From Tunturibacter empetritectus (GTDB lineage Bacteria; Acidobacteriota; Terriglobia; Terriglobales; Acidobacteriaceae), in contig NZ_CP132932.1 of assembly GCF_040358985.1 (NCBI RefSeq), positions 3,224,001-3,288,000 of the forward strand: DNA of 64,000 nt. The letters are read 5' to 3'. Positions within the stretch are counted from its first letter, which is position 1, and the number at the start of each line of letters is the position of its first letter. The translations under genes were made by a program, and so were the position numbers. The notes under the pieces were generated by a model that saw only the letters and a list, made by a program, of their open reading frames with translations, was not told the DNA's origin and searched no databases. Shown one piece after another: positions 8,523-17,247 of the stretch.

Positions 8523-9901
8523 TGGTGAACTTTCTGCATGGTGCCGAGGGTCTGTCGCGCGTTGCGGCTGGGTCGGTGGTGTCGGGGTTGTGGCAGGGGC
8601 TGGTGTTGGCGGCTGGTGTGGGGATGTGTTTGCGGCTGATGCCGAAGACGACAGCGGCGATCCGGTTTGCAGTGTGGACCGCGGTATTTGCGGTTCTGGC
8701 GTTGCTGCCGTTGCTTCATGCTTATGGAGCGAATGCTGGTGGTGAGGCGGCTGGCGCAGTGGTGCATGTAGATGTGCGTTGGAGCTTCGCGATTGCTGGG
8801 CTGTGGCTGGCTGTTTCGTTGGTGCGCGCAGTGAGGCTGGCGATGGGTGCGGTGCAGCTGCGCGGGATATGGAAGCGCGCGACGCCGGTGGAGATGGGTT
8901 CGGGATGGGGTTCTTCGCTGGTGGCGGCGGGATGGCGTGGGGTGACGCTTTGCACGTCGGTGGATGTGGACCGGCCGAGTGTGATTGGATTTTTTTCGCC
9001 GCGGATCTTGATTCCGCTTGAGGTGTATGAGCGGCTTACTTCGGTGGAGTTGGAGCAGGTTGTGCTGCATGAGATGGGGCATCTGCGGCGGGCCGATGAC
9101 TGGATGAACCTAGTGCAAAAGATTGGCCTGGTGCTGGTGCCGCTGAATCCGGCTTTGCTGTGGATTGAGCGAAGGCTGTGCTTTGAACGGGAGCTGGCGT
9201 GTGACGATGCGGTGCTGCGATTGACGAAGGCTCCGAAGGCTTATGCGACTTGCCTGACGGGGCTGGTGGAGCAGCGGCTTGGACGGAGAGCAGTGGCGCT
9301 TTCGCTGGGTGCGTGGGAGAGACGGTCGGAGCTGGCGCAGAGAGTGCATAGTATTTTGCGGCGCAGCGAGGGAATGGGCAGGACGCAGGCTCGCGTGGTG
9401 ATGTGTGTGCTGGTGCTGGGACTGGTCGGCGGTGCGGCTGAGCTTTCGCGCTGTCCGCAGGTGGTTTCCTTCTCCGGTGGTGTGGCTCCTTTGCATGCGG
9501 ATGCGCGGAATTTCGCTGCGGATAGCGCGGGGTATCAGGCGGTTGGATTTTCTTCTTCACTTCCTGCTTCGAGGACGAGCACAGCTGCAATGGTGGCAGA
9601 GGCAGCGCATGAGACGCTACTGAAGGCTTCCATGCCGACGAAGACGGCTGGGCAGTTGCCACAGCAGAAGAGTGCAGTAACTGCCAAGCGACGTCATGCT
9701 GTGCCGTCGGCTGCTCTCCTGCGTGTGAAGCAGGATCGAGCGATGCGGCGGGCGCAACAGATGCAGGGATGGGTTGTGCTGACCTCTTGGGAGGAGTCGT
9801 CGCAGCCAAGGATGGTGCTCACGGTGTCGAGTGAGCGGGTGTTTTCTTCTTCGTTTGCAGCCGTGCCTACTGCGGGCGGTTGGCTGGTCATTCAACTTTA
9901 A
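8522..9901 (+). CDS. M56-family membrane metallopeptidase (BlaR1/MecR1-like)
   Basis: About 459 residues. Several N-terminal membrane helices are followed by the zinc motif HEMGH (residues ~182-186) and the distal ligand segment ERELACDDAV, the layout of the M56/BlaR1 peptidase domain. A further hydrophobic stretch (VVMCVLVLGLVGG) leads into a ~160-residue Ala/Ser-rich C-terminal region. That region is not a penicillin-binding sensor domain, so the signal need not be a beta-lactam. By family it would cleave or trigger loss of the adjacent BlaI repressor. The ATG at 8522 overlaps the blaI stop by one base; a GTG at 8519 is the alternative. Confidence 0.88.
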   Translation: MVNFLHGAEGLSRVAAGSVVSGLWQGLVLAAGVGMCLRLMPKTTAAIRFAVWTAVFAVLALLPLLHAYGANAGGEAAGAVVHVDVRWSFAIAGLWLAVSLVRAVRLAMGAVQLRGIWKRATPVEMGSGWGSSLVAAGWRGVTLCTSVDVDRPSVIGFFSPRILIPLEVYERLTSVELEQVVLHEMGHLRRADDWMNLVQKIGLVLVPLNPALLWIERRLCFERELACDDAVLRLTKAPKAYATCLTGLVEQRLGRRAVALSLGAWERRSELAQRVHSILRRSEGMGRTQARVVMCVLVLGLVGGAAELSRCPQVVSFSGGVAPLHADARNFAADSAGYQAVGFSSSLPASRTSTAAMVAEAAHETLLKASMPTKTAGQLPQQKSAVTAKRRHAVPSAALLRVKQDRAMRRAQQMQGWVVLTSWEESSQPRMVLTVSSERVFSSSFAAVPTAGGWLVIQL

Positions 9902-9934
9902 ACAATGCTGTAGGAGCTGTCGTGAGGATCAATC

Positions 9935-11530
9935 ATGTCGTTTGAAACTAATAAATTAGTAGGTAAGGCAGGACGGATTGCCGTTCCTGCAGGTGCTGCC
10001 GCGGCTCTGGTGCTGGCAGCTGGAATATTCGTTCATCACAATGGTGTGCATGCGGCAATGATTGCATCACCGATCGCGTCACCTGCTCCGATGGATGACA
10101 ATAGTGTCTCGTCGCTGGTTGCGCTGGACAACGCGGTAGAGGCGGTTGCGGCGCGGGTTACGCCTGCGGTGGTGAATGTGGCGGTCACGTCGCGTGGGTC
10201 TTCGGAGTCGGAGCATGAGACGGGTGGCGATCAGGAAGATGGTCCACAGCAAGGACAGGGGCAGACGTTGCCGCCGGGTCTTCAACAGTTCTTTGGACAA
10301 CTGCCGCCGGGGATGATGCAACAGCGGCCGCAGCAGCCTCAGCTGGAGCATGGAATTGGCAGCGGAATCATCATCTCGCCGGATGGATATATCGTGACGA
10401 ACAATCACGTGGTCGATGGCGCGGTGGAGATGAAGGTGACGCTGCATGACCGGCGGGTGCTAAAGGCGAAGTTGGTAGGGCATGATCCTCTGACCGACAT
10501 CGCGGTGATCAAGGTGGATGCGCATGATCTGCCGAGCATTGCCTGGGGTGATTCGACGAAGCTGAAGCCGGGACAGACTGTGCTGGCTTTCGGTAGTCCG
10601 TTTGGATACTTTCAGTTTTCGGTGACGCGGGGCATTGTGAGCGCGGTGGATCGGCAGAATCCTTATCGCGATGATGCGCGCAAGCCTGGCGGGTATATCC
10701 AGACTGATGCGGCGATCAATCCTGGCAACTCAGGTGGGCCGCTGGTGAATGCGCGCGGCGAGCTGGTCGGAATCAATACCTTCATCATCTCGAGCGGCGG
10801 CGCATTTGCGGGCGCGGGGTTTGCGATTCCTTCGCAGATGGTGAGGGCGACGGCGGAGCAGTTGATCAAGACGGGTGCGGTGCATCATGGCTATCTCGGG
10901 ATCAGCATGAACGATGTGACGCCAGAGAATGCGAGCTTTTTTAACCTGAAGGAGGCGACGGGAGCGATTGTGACACAGGTGTCACCGGATTCTCCGGCGG
11001 CTCAGGCGGGGCTGAAGAACGGGGACGTAATCGATGAGCTGAATGGGCAGAAGGTGATCAACGGAGGCGCGCTGCAGGTTGCGGTGAGCGAAGATACTCC
11101 GGGGACACAGATTGCTTTGGGCATCATTCGCAATGGATCTTCACAGACTTTGAATGTGAAGGTCGGCGAGTTTCATAAGGATGCTGAGGTTGCGAGCAAT
11201 GGTGAGGGTGCGGGTCCGCAGAAGGGGAAGCTTGGGCTGGCGGTGGCTGAGTTGACTCCTGATGTGCGGCAGCAACTGCATATTCCTTCGCAGGTGCAGG
11301 GGGTTGCGATTCAGAGCGTCCGTCCGGGGAGCCCGGCTGATGATGCGAGCCTTGCTCCCGGGGATGTGATTCTTGAAGTGGATCGGCATCCTGTGACTTC
11401 GGCGGAGCAGTTTGTGAATGCAGCCCATGCGAATGCTACTGGGAAGGATCTGTTGCTGCTGGTCTGGTCGCAGGGCGGAGCGAGTTACCGCGTGGTTCAT
11501 CCTGATGCAGGGAACCAGAGTGGGATGTAA
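9935..11530 (+). CDS. Periplasmic Do/HtrA-family serine protease (DegP-like)
   Basis: At 531 residues it has an N-terminal hydrophobic segment (residues ~15-32). The trypsin-like domain carries the triad His158 (TNNHVV), Asp188 (DPLTDIAVIK) and Ser266 (PGNSGGPL). Two PDZ domains follow (about 320-410 and 425-515). Between anchor and protease is a Gln/Pro-rich linker (PPGMMQQRPQQPQ). It would degrade or refold damaged envelope proteins. It follows the BlaI/M56 pair by 33 bases. The palindrome in its codons 5-9 (9947-9960) suggests BlaI control. A strong terminator follows at 11547. Confidence 0.93.
   Translation: MSFETNKLVGKAGRIAVPAGAAAALVLAAGIFVHHNGVHAAMIASPIASPAPMDDNSVSSLVALDNAVEAVAARVTPAVVNVAVTSRGSSESEHETGGDQEDGPQQGQGQTLPPGLQQFFGQLPPGMMQQRPQQPQLEHGIGSGIIISPDGYIVTNNHVVDGAVEMKVTLHDRRVLKAKLVGHDPLTDIAVIKVDAHDLPSIAWGDSTKLKPGQTVLAFGSPFGYFQFSVTRGIVSAVDRQNPYRDDARKPGGYIQTDAAINPGNSGGPLVNARGELVGINTFIISSGGAFAGAGFAIPSQMVRATAEQLIKTGAVHHGYLGISMNDVTPENASFFNLKEATGAIVTQVSPDSPAAQAGLKNGDVIDELNGQKVINGGALQVAVSEDTPGTQIALGIIRNGSSQTLNVKVGEFHKDAEVASNGEGAGPQKGKLGLAVAELTPDVRQQLHIPSQVQGVAIQSVRPGSPADDASLAPGDVILEVDRHPVTSAEQFVNAAHANATGKDLLLLVWSQGGASYRVVHPDAGNQSGM
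9947..9960. promoter_or_regulatory. Second copy of the BlaI-like palindrome, inside the protease gene
   Basis: ACTAATAAATTAGT is a 6+2+6 inverted repeat covering codons 5-9 (Thr-Asn-Lys-Leu-Val) of the protease gene. Its arms are identical to those of the dyad upstream of blaI. The codons used (ACT AAT AAA TTA GTA) are AT-rich in a GC-rich gene, as expected if the DNA is kept for protein binding. Confidence 0.55.
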
Positions 11531-11546
11531 TCGCTGATGTATCTTG

Positions 11547-11580
11547 GGCCGCTGCGGGAGATCGCGGCGGCCTTTCTTTT
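11547..11580 (+). terminator. Rho-independent terminator after the protease gene
   Basis: GGCCGCTGC pairs with GCGGCGGCC (nine pairs, one G-U) around an eight-base loop, followed directly by TTTCTTTT. It sits 16 bases after the protease stop and just before the convergent fdhD end. Confidence 0.85.
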
Positions 11581-11591
11581 GCGTGTCGTGC

Positions 11592-12542
11592 TCAGTCGGA
11601 TGTATGGCCGAGGACGTGTTCAGCACCGTTGTAGATGTTGAAGTGACCTTCGCGGAGGAAACCTACGAGGGCGATGTTGAAGTCTTTTGCGACTTGAGCG
11701 GCGAGGCTGGAGGGAGCGCCTACGGAGGCGACCATGGAGACTCCGCCCATGAGGGCTTTTTGAAGGAGCTCGAAGCTGGCTCGGCCGGAGAGTAGAAGCA
11801 GAGTGTCGCGGAGGGGTGTGCGGTCGGCTAGAAACTCTGCGCCTAGGAGCTTGTCGACTGCGTTGTGACGGCCTACGTCTTCGCGTACGGCGAGGAGTTC
11901 GCCGGCTGCGTTGAAGAGAGCTGCGCCGTGGATTCCGCCGGTTTGATTGAAGAGGGTTTGGGCCTGGCGCAGATGATTTGGGAGCTGATAGAGAACTTCG
12001 GTTTCGATTTGAAAGACGTTTTTTCTGCGCGGGGGACAGACGGTCTGGAGTGCTAGCAGAGAGGCTTTGCCGCAGATGCCGCAGCTAGAGGTGGTGTAGA
12101 AGTTGCGCTCTAGGTTGGCGAGGCTTACGGCTACGGAGGGTGCGAGGTCTACTCGGACGACGTTTTTTTCTGGTCGATACGGGAGCGCGCTCTGTGTTTG
12201 GAGATTTGCTGCGGGGAGTTCGGCGCTGTTGGCGAGGTAGACGATCTGGTCGATGTCGTTGGGGTCGTGCACGACTCCTTCGGTCATGAGGAAGCCTGCG
12301 GCTAGGTCGAAGTCGTGGCCGGGTGTGCGCATGGTGACGGAGATGGACTTTACGGATCGTGCGCCGAGAGGGCCGTGGGCCAGTTGTATCTCGAGGGGCT
12401 CCTCGACGGCGAGGGCATCGTGGGCGTGATGCGAGCTGAGGCCGAGAACCTTTTCGATGGAGACCGGGTGGGTGGCTCGGTTTAGCTCCGGATTCGTTTG
12501 AAAATTTGGCTGCGGATTTTGAGTGGGGTCGGAGCTCTTCAT
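11592..12542 (-). CDS. fdhD: Formate dehydrogenase accessory sulfurtransferase
   Basis: The 316-residue protein has the FdhD hallmark SSCGICGK (the CxxC used in sulfur transfer), GGIHGAALF, VREDVGRHNAVDKLLG and GRASFELLQKA. FdhD moves sulfur from a cysteine desulfurase onto the molybdenum cofactor of formate dehydrogenases. No formate dehydrogenase gene lies in the window. The ATG at 12542 has an AAGGA site about 11 bases upstream; a start at 12569 lacks one. It is the last gene of a probable operon with the PfkB kinase, membrane acyltransferase and GH89 genes, which is unexpected company. Confidence 0.95.
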   Translation of the reverse strand: MKSSDPTQNPQPNFQTNPELNRATHPVSIEKVLGLSSHHAHDALAVEEPLEIQLAHGPLGARSVKSISVTMRTPGHDFDLAAGFLMTEGVVHDPNDIDQIVYLANSAELPAANLQTQSALPYRPEKNVVRVDLAPSVAVSLANLERNFYTTSSCGICGKASLLALQTVCPPRRKNVFQIETEVLYQLPNHLRQAQTLFNQTGGIHGAALFNAAGELLAVREDVGRHNAVDKLLGAEFLADRTPLRDTLLLLSGRASFELLQKALMGGVSMVASVGAPSSLAAQVAKDFNIALVGFLREGHFNIYNGAEHVLGHTSD

Positions 12543-12592
12543 GAGCGCGTGAGTCCTTCGGAACGACATGACAGTTGGCTTAGGGAAGGGAC

Positions 12593-13528
12593 TTAGACGT
12601 AGTGAGGTGCGTGGTGTCGTGAGCCGGTTTTCATTAGATCTTCGATGGTTTCGAGGGGTTGGATTCCGCCTCTGGCTCCGACTGCGGTGCAGTTCAGAGC
12701 AGCGGCGGCGCAGGCGAAGTCGAGTTGGCGCGACAGGGGCCAGTTTTGCAGGAGGCCGTAGATGAATCCTGCGTGGAAGATGTCGCCGGCACCGGTGGTG
12801 TCGACTACGGAGACGCAGTAGGCGGGAGTGTGGTGGAGTTGCTTGCCATCCCAGGCGACTACGCCTTCTTCGCCTAGCGTTGCGGCTACTAGAGTGCATC
12901 CATAGCGACGTTGGATTTGCTGTAGGGCCTTTTCGAGGTTGGGCTCCGAGGTGAGGCGGCGGGGAAAGTCTCGGCTCACGATGAGGTAGTCGATGTTTTC
13001 GATGAGTTCTACCACGCCGGGATAGAGCTCGTCTAAGTCGGCGATAACTGGTATGCCGGCGGCGCGGGCCCAGGTGGCTGCGAGGGTGGCTGCGGCGGTG
13101 TCGTGACCGTCGACGTGAAGGGCTCGGGCGTTTACGATCCACTCGCGATTGAGGTCGGTTGGCTGGAGGATGAGCCGTTCGTCTCGTCGGCAGAGGACGG
13201 TTCGCTCGCCGCCGGCGTCGACGAGGATTAAAGATTGTGGGCTGGCTGCGCCTGCGGCTGTGACGATCTGTGTCTCGACACCTGCGTGCGCGAAGGCTTC
13301 GCGATGAAGAGCGGCGGCTGCGTCGTCGCCCAGCTTGCCAACGTAGCGGGTTTTGATTCCCCAGCGCTGGCAGGCTACGACGGTCGATGCTACTTGTCCG
13401 CCTGGCAGGATGGTGGCGGTTTGGTACTCGACCTTGGAGCCGCGTGAGGGGTAGTTTGCCAAGGGGATGACGGTGTCTGTGGCGTTGAGCCCGACGCCGA
13501 CCAGATCGACCTTCGACAGTTTCGTCAT
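12593..13528 (-). CDS. PfkB/ribokinase-family carbohydrate kinase
   Basis: About 311 residues. The ribokinase fold is shown by the GGQVAST glycine motif near residue 40 and the ATP-site signature DTTGAGDIFHAGF near residue 250 with the catalytic Asp. It would phosphorylate a sugar or nucleoside hydroxyl; sequence alone does not tell which. Its place downstream of GH89 and HGSNAT-like genes suggests an amino sugar or other monosaccharide from the same glycan. ATG 13528 is the natural start, although the purine-rich GAAGAG abuts it closely. Confidence 0.88.
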   Translation of the reverse strand: MTKLSKVDLVGVGLNATDTVIPLANYPSRGSKVEYQTATILPGGQVASTVVACQRWGIKTRYVGKLGDDAAAALHREAFAHAGVETQIVTAAGAASPQSLILVDAGGERTVLCRRDERLILQPTDLNREWIVNARALHVDGHDTAAATLAATWARAAGIPVIADLDELYPGVVELIENIDYLIVSRDFPRRLTSEPNLEKALQQIQRRYGCTLVAATLGEEGVVAWDGKQLHHTPAYCVSVVDTTGAGDIFHAGFIYGLLQNWPLSRQLDFACAAAALNCTAVGARGGIQPLETIEDLMKTGSRHHAPHYV

Positions 13529-13593
13529 CTCTTCAATGTAAATGGAATCGCGCGTCCTGCGATATCGACAGGACGCATGTGGTTGAAGGTGAT

Positions 13594-14793
13594 TTAGATC
13601 TTGATGAAGATTTTGCGGCGGTAGAGTACGGCTACGAAGAGCCAGCAGACGGCGACGAACGCGAGGGCGTAAAGCAGAGAGGCGAAGGGCACGTTTGGAA
13701 CGGCTTGGAGGATTGTGCGAAAGATTGATTGTGCCAAGTTGACGCCGGGATGCATCGGAATGCTCGACAGTGCGGCTGCCAGTAGCTCGGAGAAGACGTA
13801 GGCAACGATGGCGTTGGTTCCAAAGATGAAGAAGGGTTTGAGGAGGCCGTCGTGATTTTGGGTGGCGTTTTGTGCGGTGGATTTGCTTTTGCGTAGATCG
13901 ACGAGGAAGAGGCTCAGAGCCAAGAGGGAGAGGCTGAGACCGCCGGCGAAGAGAACGTAAGAGCTGGTCCAGAGTTTCTTGTTGATGGGGAAGGAGAGGT
14001 TCCAGAGTCCACCGAGAAGAATGCAGGTGAGGCCGGCGGTGGCGATGCCGATTATCTTCTGATTGAGCGAGCGCTGGGTGCGTAACCAGATGCCGGCGAG
14101 AACGCCTAGGAGTGCGGTCGCGAGGGCGGGGATGGTGCTGAGGAGGCCTTCGGGGTCGCGGGTGTGCTCGTAGAGATGAGAGGCGGAGAAGATCTGGCGG
14201 TCGAGCCATGCGGTGAGATTGGCGTCGCGGTCGAGCAGGGGGATGTCATGGGTGGGAACACCGTATCCGGGGACGGCGACGAAGCGCATGAGGGCCCAGT
14301 AGATGGCGAGTGCCGAAACAGCTAGAACTGCTTTGCTGCGCCAGCCGGGGCTGAGGAGATAGAGCGAGGCGATGAGGAAGTAGCAGATGGCGATGCGGGG
14401 AAGCACTCCATAAAAGCGCATGGTGTGGAGGTTGAAGAAGGGGAAGCTGTTGACCAGGAGGCCGAGTAGAAAGAGGATGACGGAGCGGCGCAGGACGTGA
14501 AGGAAGAGGGACTGGCGGGTGGCGCCTTGCGCGAGTCTTGAGGCCGTGGAGAAGACGGTCGAGATGCCGACGAGAAAGAGGAAGGTGGGAAAGACGAGGT
14601 CGGTTGGGGTGAAGCCGTTCCAGGCGGCGTGCTTGAGTGGCCAGTAGGCGCGGAGCTCATCGCCGTTGTTGTTGACGAGGATCATGAAGGCGATGGTGAG
14701 GCCGCGGAGGAAGTCTACCGAGAGGAGGCGCGCTGGACGGGCGCCGGTGAGAGAGGGCCAGGGGGTTTCGGAGGGTGCGTTCATTGTCGTCAT
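13594..14793 (-). CDS. HGSNAT/NagX-like membrane acyltransferase (DUF5009 type)
   Basis: The 399-residue polytopic membrane protein has about ten helices. The N-terminal block RLLSVDFLRGLTIAFMILVN is characteristic of heparan-alpha-glucosaminide N-acetyltransferase-like proteins, with PTDLVFPTFLFLVG following. In animals HGSNAT moves acetyl groups from cytoplasmic acetyl-CoA across a membrane to terminal glucosamine of heparan sulfate. Bacterial NagX homologues sit in chitin/GlcNAc clusters, but their reaction is poorly known. It begins three bases after the GH89 stop, so co-translation is likely. In lysosomal heparan breakdown HGSNAT and NAGLU act one after the other. Confidence 0.85.
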   Translation of the reverse strand: MTTMNAPSETPWPSLTGARPARLLSVDFLRGLTIAFMILVNNNGDELRAYWPLKHAAWNGFTPTDLVFPTFLFLVGISTVFSTASRLAQGATRQSLFLHVLRRSVILFLLGLLVNSFPFFNLHTMRFYGVLPRIAICYFLIASLYLLSPGWRSKAVLAVSALAIYWALMRFVAVPGYGVPTHDIPLLDRDANLTAWLDRQIFSASHLYEHTRDPEGLLSTIPALATALLGVLAGIWLRTQRSLNQKIIGIATAGLTCILLGGLWNLSFPINKKLWTSSYVLFAGGLSLSLLALSLFLVDLRKSKSTAQNATQNHDGLLKPFFIFGTNAIVAYVFSELLAAALSSIPMHPGVNLAQSIFRTILQAVPNVPFASLLYALAFVAVCWLFVAVLYRRKIFIKI

Positions 14794-14796
14794 AGT

Positions 14797-17013
14797 TTAC
14801 TGGTGTGCCTCGGATAGTTGAGTGGGAGCGAGGTGAAGGGTGCGTGCGATGTCGAGTGCTGCGGCGTAGGGGTCGCCATGGGGCTCGGCGTCGTAGGTCT
14901 TGCGGCTGTGATTCCAACTGTCGCCGAAGGCATACCAGTCGATGGTCTTCGGGGCTTCGCCCGTATCGAGGGCGGTAGAGAGCGAATCGAAGTACATCTG
15001 CCAGCGGACCATGTAGTAGTCGCGGGTCAGGCCGGCCCAGTCGCGGTTGCCGTACTCGTGGAGGCCGTACTCGCTTGCCTTGCGGTCGCCCCAGGTGGTA
15101 AGGATGGAGCGGGCGTCGTAGTTGAGACGGTCGAGCTCTGTGGGTGAGGAGGCCCACGGTGGGACGAAGGAGAGCCACTTGCCGAGGAGGAAGAAGGGGC
15201 TGGCCTGGAGAAGCTGGTCTTGGAGCTCCATGTCGTGAAGCCACTCTTTCGAGAGTCTGACGAAGGCGACTTTGTCTTTCGAGTCGTAGGCTTGCTTGAT
15301 CAGCGGCAAGAGGCGACGACTCTCGTTGGCCATCGTTTGGCGGGCTACGTCGACGAGGTCGTAGCGGTAGGTTTCGGTGGAGCGTAGTGCGGAATCGACT
15401 TCGAGAAGTTCGGTGAGTGCGGGGGCGAAGTCTGCTGGGTTGTAGCGCAGGACATCGGGAGACCAGGTTGCTGCGCGGGTTGCGGTAAGGGAGGGTTGGG
15501 AGTTGAAGACGGAGTCTTGTGAGGCGTCGCGTTCGCCGTGCTGTGTGTTGCCGTCGGCTCGGTAGCCGTAGGCTGTTTTGAGAAGGATCTGCCAGGCGCG
15601 ACGAGCGTGTGGGTCATCTGCTCCGTAGCGGCGGGTCGCGTAGGCGTTGGTCCATTCGGATAGGTCGACTGGATCAGTGTGCCAGGCCATCTCGGTGTAG
15701 AGGTCGAAGGCGAAGGGGTTGGTGTCCATGCCTTCGGTGAAGACGGCAGTGCCGACGATGCGGCTGCCGGGGAGCGTGGCCATCTTGGGGAGGCGAACTG
15801 CATAATCATAGAGCGGTGCTCCCATGGTGGTGCGGCCGCCGAACTCCCAAAGGCCGCCGTAGAGCCAGGATGCGCCACGAAACTCTTTATCACGCTCCTC
15901 GCGAGGGATGCGGCCCTGTTCGATCTCGGCGATAAGGACGTGGCTGGTGTCGAGGGAGGAGAGGAGTTCCTGGGTTGGGTTTTGCTGCCATCCGAGCAAC
16001 ATCCAGAGTGCGTTGGGGTGGTCGCGCATGAGGGCTTGCTGTACTTTTTTTGCAGCGGCTGGAACCGGGACGTCGCCGGATGCTCCACCCTCCTGGAAGA
16101 TCTCCATGTCGTAGATGGTTGAATCGCCGTAGAGTTCGTGTTGATGGTGATAGAAGGACACGGCGAGTTTGTCGAAGTTTGGATCGCGGGGATCGAGCCA
16201 GCCGGGGCGAGTGAATCCGTTCCAGTCGCCTTGCGTGATGACGTGCGCGCCGGGGTGAAGGGACGCGAAGTCCGCGGGGACGATGCCGTAGTAGCCGGGC
16301 AGCACGGGCGTGATGCCGAGGCTGCGGAGGATTGCGATGAGTTGTTGTGCTGAACGCGATCTTTTCTCGAGAAGTTCCTTCGAGATGGGGCCCTGGAAGC
16401 AGCACATGTTGCCCATGAGCTGCCAGTTCTGATGCGCTGGCTGGACGATCCAGTTACGAATGGTCTCGTCGGAGTAGCCGGCGTCGCGAAAGGTTTGGTA
16501 GAGGACGAGGTCCATGCCGCGCTCGATGAGGATGGCGTTGGTGCCGCTGAGAGCGAGGATGTCGATCTCATGCTGCCATCGCTGCTCGTCCCAGTAGGGA
16601 GCGGAGTAGCCGTCGACGTTTTCATTCAGGGCGTAGCGCCAGGAGTAGAGTGCGGGCCTCTCGATGGGTGCGTCGGGTGCGGGGAGGGTAGGGTTGGGAG
16701 AGCCGAGTTGAGAGCCGTTTGGCGAGACCTGCAGGTGGGCCACATACTTCAGATACCAGTTGACGCCGTATAACAGGGTTGGTTGCGTGGCGGCTTCGAC
16801 GCGAATGTGGCCTCGTGTTCCGGTGATGCGGAAGTAGTTTTTGTGAGCGGGCTTTGGGACGAGAGCGAGTTGAATCTGTGGCGCGAGATGAGGCATGAGA
16901 CGCTTAAGCACGCCTTCAGCGGGTGCTGTGGAGCGCTCTGCAGATGCGAATGCGGGTCGCATCGTAAGACCAACGAGAAGTAACGGGATTGCGAGGAACT
17001 GCTTTAGAAGCAT
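14797..17013 (-). CDS. Secreted alpha-N-acetylglucosaminidase, GH89 (NAGLU-like)
   Basis: About 738 residues with an N-terminal signal peptide (LLKQFLAIPLLLVGLTM...FA). The order follows NAGLU: a small N-terminal domain ending in LLYGVNWYLKYV, then a catalytic barrel with ALYSWRYALNENVDGYS, WDEQRWQHEIDILALSGTN, GYYGIVPADF, DMEIFQEGG and AVFTEGMDTNPF. The last two carry the likely acid/base and nucleophile glutamates. A helical C-terminal domain follows. It should release terminal alpha-linked GlcNAc. ATG 17013 is chosen for a clean signal peptide; TTG 17022 is possible. It is divergent from the transporter module with only 45 bases between starts. Confidence 0.93.
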   Translation of the reverse strand: MLLKQFLAIPLLLVGLTMRPAFASAERSTAPAEGVLKRLMPHLAPQIQLALVPKPAHKNYFRITGTRGHIRVEAATQPTLLYGVNWYLKYVAHLQVSPNGSQLGSPNPTLPAPDAPIERPALYSWRYALNENVDGYSAPYWDEQRWQHEIDILALSGTNAILIERGMDLVLYQTFRDAGYSDETIRNWIVQPAHQNWQLMGNMCCFQGPISKELLEKRSRSAQQLIAILRSLGITPVLPGYYGIVPADFASLHPGAHVITQGDWNGFTRPGWLDPRDPNFDKLAVSFYHHQHELYGDSTIYDMEIFQEGGASGDVPVPAAAKKVQQALMRDHPNALWMLLGWQQNPTQELLSSLDTSHVLIAEIEQGRIPREERDKEFRGASWLYGGLWEFGGRTTMGAPLYDYAVRLPKMATLPGSRIVGTAVFTEGMDTNPFAFDLYTEMAWHTDPVDLSEWTNAYATRRYGADDPHARRAWQILLKTAYGYRADGNTQHGERDASQDSVFNSQPSLTATRAATWSPDVLRYNPADFAPALTELLEVDSALRSTETYRYDLVDVARQTMANESRRLLPLIKQAYDSKDKVAFVRLSKEWLHDMELQDQLLQASPFFLLGKWLSFVPPWASSPTELDRLNYDARSILTTWGDRKASEYGLHEYGNRDWAGLTRDYYMVRWQMYFDSLSTALDTGEAPKTIDWYAFGDSWNHSRKTYDAEPHGDPYAAALDIARTLHLAPTQLSEAHQ

Positions 17014-17058
17014 GCACACCAATGTAGCGAAGTTTCATGGAGGACGGAACCACTTAGT

Positions 17059-17187
17059 ATGGACAAGATCGTGGAGGGTGATTTGAGTTTCGGAAAAAGG
17101 ATAAAGACGACTGCAACGGACAGCCACTTTCTGGTGCCGCTCTGTGTGCTTGTGCTGGGGATTGCTTTGCTGGTGGCGTTGCACTAG
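17059..17187 (+). CDS. Small single-helix membrane peptide, 42 residues
   Basis: An ATG with a GGAGG site 15 bases upstream opens a 42-codon frame ending in TAG. The first ~25 residues are polar (MDKIVEGDLSFGKRIK), the rest one hydrophobic helix (PLCVLVLGIALLVALH). It lies in the 230-base gap between the divergent GH89 gene and the sugar permease, in the permease direction. No family is recognised. It may assist the permease or be a chance frame; the helix and ribosome site make expression plausible. Confidence 0.45.
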   Translation: MDKIVEGDLSFGKRIKTTATDSHFLVPLCVLVLGIALLVALH

Positions 17188-17247
17188 ACGGCAAGCATGG
17201 CCGGTTTGAAAGAAAGCGGCTTGAAAGAAAGCATCGAGGGGAGTGGA

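Noticed and set aside
12543..13142. N-terminal extension of fdhD by ~200 codons
   Set aside because: Runs antisense-like through the PfkB gene in another frame and lacks similarity; the ATG at 12542 has a ribosome site.
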